Positions 54,677 through 64,000 of a stretch of 64,000 nt of DNA are shown one piece after another. Location of the stretch: NCBI RefSeq assembly GCF_040954835.1, contig NC_090711.1:7075501-7139500 (forward strand), given 5' to 3'. The notes under the pieces were generated by a model, which saw only the letters and a list, made by a program, of their open reading frames with translations, was not told the DNA's origin and made no database searches. Both the position numbers and the translations under genes were made by a program. Source of the stretch: Lepisosteus oculatus. Lineage: Eukaryota; Chordata; Actinopteri; Semionotiformes; Lepisosteidae. Each line of letters opens with the position of its first letter. Position 1 is the stretch's first letter.

Positions 54677-57600
54677 GTGAGTGTCTACCGAGCGCACACT
54701 GTGCCCGGTAATCGACAAGTACTGCCCTTTAAATTGGAGCCCTTTCATTTGTCAGTTTTTTTACTATGTAGAAAGAGTAGGTTTTGTAAGACACTGTGTG
54801 ATTTAGCAGGACATGAAGTAGACACTGAGAGGATACAGTACATTGTGTGCTTCTGCTTTTGAATTGTTGAATTGTTTTTCCCAAGATAGCTTCCTTGGCA
54901 AAGCACATATTACTAAGTGTTAGGGTCTCTTTCTTGTTTTTGGAAGCATGGTGGAGATAAAAGCAAAGCTTGCTTTCTTATGAATGGTGTGCTTTCAAAG
55001 CTAGATGCTCCTTTTCACCACAGCAGCCAAAGTAGAATGCCCATCAGCTGCAATTCCTACAATTCTGTAAAATCACACACACCTGCTACTTCATACCATT
55101 CACTCTTGCAGGATGAGCTTACCCAGGCCAGTTGTGCCAACTAGACACCTAGGGAACTGGTGTTCCATTCTTAACCGGTATTGCAAAGGAAAGGGGTTCC
55201 TTGTTTTTGCAATGGATTTTGTTTCTGGAATGAAAGAGCCCAGAAGGCAAGTAAACCATGGGTTCCCAAGGTGAATATGATGACAATCAGGTGTAGTGAA
55301 GGTCTTTTTCTTTTGTCCTTTTCACAAATGTTTGGGGTTTATAGTCTTGTTTGTGTCAAAATAGCTATGTGAGTGGAAGTAGTTAAGTCTGGTTCGTGTA
55401 AACTATGGGCAAATGCTACAATACTTTGTATACTGATAAAGTGGGTTAAATGAAGAATTAAGGACTAGTCATACAGACTTACATGCAATGTTCAGTGCCT
55501 AATATGCGCAAAAAAAATGTCCAGGTTCCATTTGCTGGGAGATTGCTGGCATGTTGGTGTTAGTGTTGTTTACAGGTAAAAATGGGGATTTATTAATTAA
55601 GCAGGTAAACTTAAAAAAAATACCGTAGTATTAAAAATATATTGTACACCAAACAGAAATGTGCCACTATGCCTAACACATTGGTATTAGTGGCACATTG
55701 TTATTGAGTTAATACGTGTAAATAAGGGTAATTCTTGCTGCTGGCGGGCCACTGGCTTTTCTATAATTAATATTGCTTGTATTAGCATTGGTTTGCCAAT
55801 GACCTCATTATGAAAGATCAATGCTGTGATGTCAATTTTAATGCGGGGCACACTTGCTGCCCTGCTCAATTTTTCCATGCAAAGATTACTAGTAGATTAC
55901 CAGACATTTTCTTGTCTTGTATTGAAATGGCAATTCTTGCTGCTCTCTGCCTTTTTTTCTGACCTTGAATGACCTGTTACGATACTAGGATGACACATTT
56001 TATATGGATTTACAAGAGTAACATAATATCTAGAATTTTTTAAAGCAGTGATAAGCAAGGAGATTTGTTTTAATTTAAAGTCCTATCCATTCCTTCATGG
56101 CAAACTGAATAGAACTATCTGTAGCTTTTCTGCACTTTATTGTAGATAGATTGGGCTAATGTAATCCAGAATCTGAAATGTATGCATGATTCAGTTAATC
56201 CTTTAAGTGATCCTCACAGAACAGTATTTATGAGAAAAAACGTAAAATACTTGTTTTTTTTTAATTTTGCCCAACCTAATTGAGTCCTGTAGTCCAGACA
56301 TCAGTGGTTGCACACTGGGCTGTGCCATTCGCCAGTTGTCACCTGTGCTATCAAGTGCGGAGTTCAGAAGCTAACCAGAGCTGGGCATGAATCAGCCAGG
56401 CTGTTCTTATCTTATCCTCAGTTTCAGCACCTTTTACACTGGCTCTCAGTGTAGGTCAGAATTACATTCAGAATGCTTATTACTATCCATAATTCTGCTG
56501 TTGCCCTTTCTTCATAAAGCTGTAGATTAGGATCAGTATAGCAGCTAACACCCTGGACATTATCATACATCCCTGGAGTGGATTGAAAGAGGAGCAATGC
56601 CAAAGAACACCAGAAGAGTCACGACCTGTTGGCTGAGCCGGCAGTGAAAGGGTTAAGAAAAATAGGCGACTCTCACATCTGCACATGCAGTTTTATTCCC
56701 AGTGCTGTGTCAGTGCTATATATAGCTACCTCAGGTAGGAGAGCAGTTACAGATGAGCAATTGCAGTGTCACCAGTTCCCCGTGGGGCCTGGGGGAGAAT
56801 CTATTTATCAGTGACAGACAATTCCTGAACGTCAGTAGCACTACACAAACGGACAAAGGCTCAAAGTGATGTAAAAGGGAGTTGTGTAAGAACTGTAAAT
56901 TGCGTCACTCTGTGGTCCTTGATATTCAGGGTTATGCTCAAGGTGACTGGACTTCACTAGTAATTCAGCTTCACTGGGCACTGATTTAAAGTACTGCTTT
57001 TAATAATAACATTGTGGTTTCTCAGGACTATAGTGACGAATGGGTGAGTCACAATTACATGGCAAATCATAGACGACTGACAATTAATAACTTCATTATA
57101 TTTAATTTGTATACAACACCACTGCTTTTATTATTTTCAAAATGAATGTGAGTTATTAGGATGCAGGAGACTTAGACTGATATAAAGCAGGAGAAGTGCT
57201 GGGGAATTTACATTCATTAAATACTAGGTTCAACGGTTTGGGTCTTTATTTTCAATTAGCATAAATCTTTGTAAGTTTTAATTAAAGCTTGTTAAACAAT
57301 CTAGGTATCCCAATCAAAAGAACAAAAGTATTCAGTACTACCTAGGTTTAAGATGTCATTCAGACAGTGTACGAGTGCATGGATATTTTATTCTGAAAGT
57401 ATATTTGTCAGCAGTACAACATTCAACAAAAATAACCAAAGTGCAGAAACACTGGGGACTAATTAGGGTCATTGGAGTTATGAATATGTGTCACAGAAGC
57501 TGAGAAGAGTCACCTGTCTTGTGTCTTGTCTCGCCTCAGTTTCTTTTGCACATAATATGAATCAAGCGAAATTTGTGTCAAGATGCAAACCTAAGAGGAA

Positions 57601-60584
57601 CCAGCTTTGTTTCATAATCAACAGATTTTTGTGGTTTTAGTTACCAAACCAGGGGATCTCACAACTGGTTTAAAAGGTCATCACATGATAAATAACAACT
57701 GTTGAAAAGAAGTAGGGTGTAGCATGGTGTGGTGTTTTGGTGTCTGAAGGCAGTACCAGAGGGTTGGTGAGTTTGAGTGGCCACTGTGCTTGTTGCATTG
57801 CTGAGTGCTAGGTACTGTACACCGAGTTATCCTAATTTGCTGGAAATGAGCTCACAGCAGACTGTCTGAAATCTGAAGCTTTCAGTCTTCAGTCTGGAAG
57901 AAACCCCTGCCCCCTGTGCCATGTGGGTGTTACCTGGGTAGATGAATAACTTTACACATAGCACCCATTTAAATTATAAAGGATTTACATAGATTGATAT
58001 TTACATCATTTATCGAGTCACTTGAGGTATTCAACAGGTTGTAGGCAGTTTCTGGCATAATTTAAAAATAATTTTTATTTTAACAGATTAGTTCATTTGC
58101 CTTTTATCCTTTCATAGCTGCAGACGGCAGGCATTGTAGAGTATTGGCTCTGCAGGTTTGTAAAATCCTGGATAATACAGTACATAGTCTCTTTTTTAAC
58201 ACTCCTGCCTTGTGAGCAAGCTAGTGTTGGAGCCTGCGGCCTAATATACTTTGATAAGGGGCAGATTGCTTATTGTCCAAGGACAGCTTTTGTTATGCAC
58301 TCTGTCTGCTTCATAAAAACCTGCTTTGGATGGGAACTGGGTGATAAACCCTTTTAGCTGCACAGTGGGTTCTTTCCATTCTGCAGCATGTATGACTCCA
58401 ATAATAAGAGCAGAAATAGGATTTTATTAAGATGAGGATGAGACCTACCGGGAAAATCTATTTCTTCCATGAATTGGATTGTTTGTTGTGTTTCTGTTTC
58501 TTCTCAATACAAGGATTTCACCCTGCGCTCTGCTTCTCCTGAAGGATCCTTGCCATTATAGATTGGGAGCCTTACTCTGAGGGGCATTGAGTTTTTGTGG
58601 GAAAGTATAATGAAGCCATGCTCTTTAAATCGATTAACTTCTTCTTAGTCTCCATAGGCAACCATCCTATGTTTATAGACTTAATAGGAAACATGCAGAA
58701 TCACTAATGTAATTTATAGAGCACAGCTGTCTTAGGATGTTCTCCTCCTTTCTGTTTGCTCTTGTTACTTCTGTGCTCAATCATACTAGATTGAATGAAA
58801 GTATTAACTCTTGTGCTGAAATATATGTCAGAAACAGAGCAGGTCCTTCACCCTGCCTTGCTTATCTGATTGCCAGTCGCTTGTTATCCAGAGGATCTTG
58901 GGTCTGCATAGAGTACGTGGATGTTGCATACAGTACATAAACAGTACATAGCTGCATGTATTTTGTCGATGAACTGCTCTGTAGGGGGCTCTGAATATAA
59001 AAGCTTTTTCAGATATTTCTGTTATTTTTTCATAATTTGGATCTGAATGCTGGATCGAATGTTTTTTCCAGTTTTTTTCACCCTGTCAGATTCAACATCT
59101 GTTATCTGTTTAATGGATAAATTGATGTTAGGTGTTTGTCTGGCACTTCTGATTTCTGCCAGCAGGAGGCGTTGGAGACATGCTATTGGCTTAGACCTGT
59201 GAAGCTGGTCTGAGGGAAATGGTGAAGGGAGGGACTGCAGAAATTTAGAAAAATGTCCCAGGGACCTTGAAAGTCCCATTAATTAAAATGTAAAAATCTT
59301 AATTTTCTCATTTTCCATGATGATTATTAGGTTATTATAGTCACACAACTTTCAAAATTATTTTTTTGTCTATATCCCCTATAGTGATGCAAGTTTAAAA
59401 GCTGGTAAGGTTACATTTAGTCACCTGTTGAATTATTACTTAATCAGGGCAGTTCCCTTGCATTGAAATTATAGTTTTTGGGGAGCATTTTGTGTCAGAG
59501 AAATTACCTGGTATTGTTGTATTATAAATCAGTGATATAAATCTGCGAACTCTCACTTTAAATTTCTGTCTGAGCTGTCTCTGTGTCACAGTCACGGTGT
59601 TTCCATCACAGGTCATAAGAAGATTGTGATTGCTTTTTCCATGTGGCCAAACTGCTGAGCTCTCTGCCCTTCTGTTCCACTGTGGGCAAAGTTCCAAAAA
59701 TGTAGCAAATTAGTAAACAAATTAGATGTACAGTATTCTCTGAGTAGAAGAACATGGCCTCGGGTGTTACGATTCTTTTTTCTTGGACCCTGAGCACCCA
59801 TATCCCTGTTGGAATGGAGAACATGTGCTGTTCTGCTGAGCACAGTGTGTGTCAGTCCATGTAGTTCAGCCATGTGCCTCTAACTGAGGGTACAGCCTGC
59901 AGGACGTTGCCCCAGATAAACAACTGAAGGACAGGATCCTGCTGACAGATGTTGGGCAGGCCGGGGGGACAGATTGATTTAATCTGCCAGGGTAACTGTC
60001 AGCAGGCCAGACCACATGGCGGTCATGCTGGCAGACTTATTTCTAGACTCACACAGTGCCAGTGCATGGCACAGCAAGACAAAAGGGTGAGCCAAAGTGA
60101 AAATGTACTTCTTTGACAAGTACGTCTAATTCTGCAGAAATGACACACTGATACAAGTTTTTATCGGCTTCTGGAGGTAATCTGAACAAGTTAAAAAAAC
60201 AAGTCAAACCCTCAGAAAAGGCAGTGCCAGATTTAGTAGCTCACAGCAGCGACGGTCAATTCAGATGTTTTGAGCCCAGTTTTATTTTGCAAGTAAATGA
60301 TACAATCCCTTGTCGCCTTGTGCTGTATGTTAAATTAGTGGGTTCACATCTTAATCTTGGAGAACTTGCTAGCAGTTCTGCACCAATGCAGAAGAGGTAT
60401 TATTAAGAAGTGTGAATTGACAGTTACGTATACGAAAAACACAAACACTTCTGTCCGAAACCGAATTCTTCCCTTTTGGAGCGGAATCCTTTTGCAAGCA
60501 CCTCGAGGGGTTACGTGTTAAGAAAAGTTGTCTCGCACAGAGTGAAGTGTAGCGCGTGTGACCTGATGGGTCCTGTTGGCAGCG
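54677..60584 (+). other. ndrg3 intron 3, left part
   Basis: AT-rich sequence with no supported exon. A LINE-like coding remnant lies near 56415-56515. The remainder looks unique, with scattered short A/T runs. Confidence 0.5.
56415..56520 (+). repeat. Degenerate LINE reverse-transcriptase fragment
   Basis: Translation reads QFQHLLHWLSV, a stop, then VRITFRMLITIHNSAVALSS, a decayed version of the HLHWLPV..RI.FK.L motif near the C-terminus of fish LINE reverse transcriptases. Boundaries are uncertain. Confidence 0.4.
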
Positions 60585-60749
60585 ATGGAGGATACACCTG
60601 TGGTGTGTGTTGATCTCGGTAGCTGCAGACGTTGCAGTGAGAACACCCAGGCGTGTTTTCCCGAGATAAAGGAAGACTACTGCAGACCGTGCGTGGTGAA
60701 ACGAGAAGGTCCCCAGAGCAGTGCCGAGAGTGGAGAGGGAGTCCTCAAG
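60585..60749 (+). other. Candidate alternative first coding exon of ndrg3 (cysteine-rich N-terminus)
   Basis: An ATG with G at -3 and +4 opens 55 codons, starting MEDTPVVCVDLGSCRRC and ending SGEGVLK at AAG then gtaatg, a usable but not ideal donor, in phase 0. The surrounding 250 bases are locally CpG-rich compared with the AT-rich intron. The peptide holds six cysteines (CxxxxxCxxC, then single C, then CxxC), suggestive of metal binding. An overlapping upstream ATG at 60566 would reduce translation. It could be a chance open frame. Confidence 0.35.
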
Positions 60750-63309
60750 GTAATGTCAGCTCAGCGCAGGTGTATCCTGCGGTGTGATTTGTGTAATCGC
60801 TCACCTTTTTCGGCATGGAAATGACTTCTTCTTTTGGTTTTGAAATGGCAGTCGTGGTCCTGAGGTCTGCCAAACAGTTCTCAACAGCTGTATCCCTCAA
60901 CTGCACAGATAATGAGGTTTAGTGACATTTGGAGGCGTCTTTCCCGTGACCTACATGGGTGACCCTAAATAAGAGATGCAATGCCCTTTATTCAGTGTAA
61001 ACAGTGGATTGAGTTTAAAATACTTCTTTGTCAGCTATGCAATGGATTTTTAATCACCTATGGGTGTATGCAGATGCAGAGCTATGTCTTCACTTAACGC
61101 AAAATTTTTCACACCAGTTTATTAAGTTTAATTACATTAATATAATTTTCTGTGACTTTATAAGATTTGAGCAGCCATGTATCCGCTCAGGGGCATGAAG
61201 ATGTTATAGTGAATTAACTGTTTAATGAAGCAGGATCCCAGTACACGCCTATATACAGTAAATGTCTCGCTTGCTTATACTGTGTCTATCTTCATATCCA
61301 TTTTCTTTTTTTCTGTGTTATCAATAGCCAGACTAATCTAGCCCTGTATGTTGTGATTTCCTGTATGTCATTAACTGACTCATGTAACAAATCAATTTTG
61401 TTGAGTTATTGCCATGACCCTAGTAAGTACTGATCAATTGAATGTCACCTTTACACCCACTTTGACTCTGGAAGTGTCTGCTAAATGCAAAATGAGATGT
61501 GTCTGGGATAAATAAGACTTAGCAAACGAGTAAAACCATTTTTGTATGTAATAAAAGCATATTACACACTTGTTTGAAGTTTGTGTTGAGCTGAATGAAT
61601 AGTGATCGCATTGTGAAAGGCTGTGATGCGTCTCACCCGTTAACCAATATGGTGCAGAGGCTAGGCAGTCAGAGTAGTCACGGCCACTGCGCCTGCCTCA
61701 TAATCCTCATAATCGAACAGCAGGCAAGCGCCCCCATGGTCACTATCATCTGTTACAGCACAGACAGGCTGGCTCTCAGTCCCTTTGTGGGATAGACAGT
61801 CAGCTGCAAACTGCAGTGGCCTCTTGTGGAAAAGCTGTGATACTGCCAGTTGAGACCACTTAGTGTGTGTGTCCCAGATTACAGTAATCACAATAGTTAA
61901 TGGGACTAACAGCTGCACATAGCCTCAGATGAAAAGTAGTGATTGCCTGAAGTGGCCTTTTCCCCCAGATGATCAGAAATTCTCGAAACGTATGCCTCTG
62001 TCAATTTGCAACAGCATTTTCTGTTGTGCTAACAATGAGCAGCGGAATTAAAGGAGGTTTTCCAACCTAAGTTAATTTTAATTAAAATAGTTTTTTATCT
62101 TTAAGGTTGCGCCTTGGGGGGCGCCTGAAAGGTTTCTTGGGCGCAGAAATTGAGGCCTCCTGCCAACACAACTGCAATGAACTCAGACATTGTCACACTA
62201 GGGTCCAGAGCCAGAGCTAATCCTCACACAAATCCACACACAAAATTGCTTTCCCTCTCTGCTAAAGACTGGGGTGAATGGGAAAGCACATTCCTGCAGC
62301 TTTGAATTCAGATTGTTCTGGGAAGTAAGGATTAAATTCTCTTGGATTTACATCAAATAGAAATAAGAAAGGAAAAGAGGTCTTTGTGTTGTATACTAAA
62401 ACTAATTCAACATGGTTCCACCAGTTTGCACCAAAACCAAATATAAAAACCCTATGTTAGGTATGTAGTATAACACAATATATTTTGGTAATTTGGCCTC
62501 CCTTGGACTCAAGTATGCCAAATACCTTCTGCTTTAAGCACTTCTAATAAGTGGAGTTGATTTGAATGCTTTCAACTAGTTTTAACTAGTTTATCACAAA
62601 TTCATTTCAGCTCGGAAACCCTTTTTGTTTTTGGTAGTGATTACAGCAGCAGGAAATCCAAATATACACCTGGAAAATCAGTAGTGCCGTTACTGGCGTG
62701 AATAAATTGTTGACTTCTGCCCTGCCTCATCTTCTCGTGCACAGAGACACACTCACACACCATTTGTTTGGATTAGAGTCAGTGTTGTTGCTTCAAGCAG
62801 TTTTCAAATGACCACTGCCCCCTAAAAAGTCCCAACTGCATGACATCATAATTTAATTGAAGCATAGAACTATTCTCATTCCCCTTTGTTAGAAGTGAAA
62901 GTTTGGAATGTGGAATCTGTTGGTAGAGCACATCAGTTTACAGTGAGCCCAGAAAGGTGTTATTGATCTGTTTAAAGCAAGCATGTAAAAAACGTTTTTC
63001 CTGCAGTGCCACTGTGCTGGATATAGGGTGTTTTCCATGCTTCTTTGGCACTCCACCCCACCTGACCTTCCTAAATCCAATTACCAGCCACACACAGCCC
63101 AGACAGCTCCGGACACTTTATGCTTACCAAGCGAGAACTGCAGTCATTCCCTCTGCGCACCTCCCTCTCTCGCTCTCTCGCTTCCTCGCTCTGCTCTATC
63201 GCACTCTCCTCCCATCTTCTGGAGGGTCAGGCTGCTTGGAAACACTGTTTCTCCTTTTCGGCTGGCAGCGCTCTCAGTGCTTTCTCTCCCGCCCCGCCTC
63301 AAGAGAAAG
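60750..63309 (+). other. ndrg3 intron 3, middle part
   Basis: No exon or clear repeat can be supported. The last 190 bases (63120-63309) form a CT-rich and then GC-box-bearing promoter-like stretch. Confidence 0.5.
63120..63309 (+). promoter_or_regulatory. Promoter-like stretch before the 63.3-kb candidate exon
   Basis: A CT-rich tract (ctctctcgctctctcgcttc near 63167) is followed by a GC box (cccgccccgcc at 63288-63298) about 12 bases before the ATG. There is no TATA box. This is the composition expected of a TATA-less vertebrate initiation region. Confidence 0.4.
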
Positions 63310-63360
63310 ATGACTGCCGAGCTGGATCTGAACCACATCGCGTGCGCAGTAGTTGGAGTG
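63310..63360 (+). other. Candidate alternative first coding exon of ndrg3 (MTAELDLNHIACAVVGV)
   Basis: An ATG with A at -3 opens 17 codons to a consensus donor (gtg then gtgagt at 63361), in phase 0. It would give a short N-terminus spliced straight to the ndrg3 EHDIET block, the same arrangement known for short alternative NDRG4 N-termini. The CpG/GC-box setting supports a real promoter. Transcript evidence is needed to confirm it. Confidence 0.45.
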
Positions 63361-64000
63361 GTGAGTGAGCAGGAGTGCGAATCGGACACGATTGCTTTGC
63401 CTTTCTAAATTGTCGTTCATTTGCAGTGTGTTACTGTAATTACAGGGTGGCTGCTTTTGTAAAGCAGTGGGCTGTGGTTGTGTGTGGACGCTGGCAGTGG
63501 GCAATGTGCAGGTGCTACGGCTCTTATCTTCCCACTGTTCTGTCTCTGGGCCCGTCAAGAGTAGCCACACAAGAAAGAGAAGGGTTGTGTGTTGAAAAGA
63601 GCAGATTTGTTACTTTTCTTCCCCACCAGAGTGATGTAAATGAGAAGTTATAGCTCACAGATTGTGTAGCCCTGAGGAAAAGGGATGGGCTAGCACAGAA
63701 TCCACTTTAAGCTTTTCTCCCAATTGCAACAGTGAAACGCGTTTTTGCATCTCCTCGTACAGTGCTCATACAGTATTTAGCACTGCATCGGAAAAGCACA
63801 GCAGTATTGTTTGCTACTGCAGAATTATTTTTTTTTTCAAATGGTGATGTATGCCCAGGGTTTAGCAGACGTGCTATAATAAAAGGAGTGAACAATTTTA
63901 ATTATCACCCAGAAAATTTTGCAGAATCCTGTATGTGTCAATGCTCATAACAAAAACCTAAAAAAACAATCCACTTTGTTTGTTGTTATTACTACTGCTA
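63361..64000 (+). other. Intron sequence to the right edge
   Basis: Sequence following the last candidate exon. No EHDIET-type exon, repeat or RNA gene was recognised, so the main body of ndrg3 starts beyond the window. Confidence 0.5.

Overview
This window is nuclear DNA from a vertebrate, most likely a ray-finned fish. It is intron-rich and AT-rich, and it carries degenerate L2-type LINE ends, 5S rRNA-derived SINEs, a tRNA-derived SINE and a small inverted-repeat DNA element. I cannot fix the species from sequence alone; a non-teleost fish such as a gar or bowfin is only a guess. There are no operons, CRISPR arrays or tRNA/rRNA genes.

Layout. (1) 1-3640, + strand: the last eight coding exons of a sarcomeric myosin heavy chain, best read as myh7b, ending in a stop codon and a poly(A) signal. 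(2) 7080-19122, - strand: a complete 19-exon trpc4ap gene (TRUSS, a CUL4-DDB1 ubiquitin-ligase substrate receptor), tail to tail with myh7b. (3) 21007-28558, - strand: a complete 11-exon edem2 gene (GH47 ER mannosidase-like ERAD factor), in tandem upstream of trpc4ap. (4) From about 30.06 kb to the right edge, + strand: the 5' part of ndrg3, divergent from edem2. It has a non-coding exon 1, an intron of about 20.5 kb, and coding exons 2 and 3; the rest of the gene lies beyond 64,000.

myh7b, trpc4ap and edem2 stand in the same order and orientation as on human chromosome 20q11. In human the next gene is PROCR, whereas here it is ndrg3. The genes share a neighbourhood, not a pathway: muscle thick filament, ubiquitin-ligase adaptor, ER glycoprotein quality control and an alpha/beta-hydrolase-fold signalling protein.

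The most interesting points are three unannotated candidate alternative first coding exons inside ndrg3. They lie at 52.5, 60.6 and 63.3 kb, each starts at a well-placed ATG and each ends in phase 0 at a splice donor, the phase needed to join the ndrg3 body. One would give an N-terminus of the myristoylation/palmitoylation type. Other points are a 254-bp segment duplicated 3.2 kb apart, one copy of which is bracketed by a perfect 16-bp direct repeat; a stop-free 237-nt intron in trpc4ap; a GC-AG intron in trpc4ap; four 5S-rRNA-derived SINE copies; a 148-bp foldback; and a pair of old unnamed repeats inside edem2 introns.
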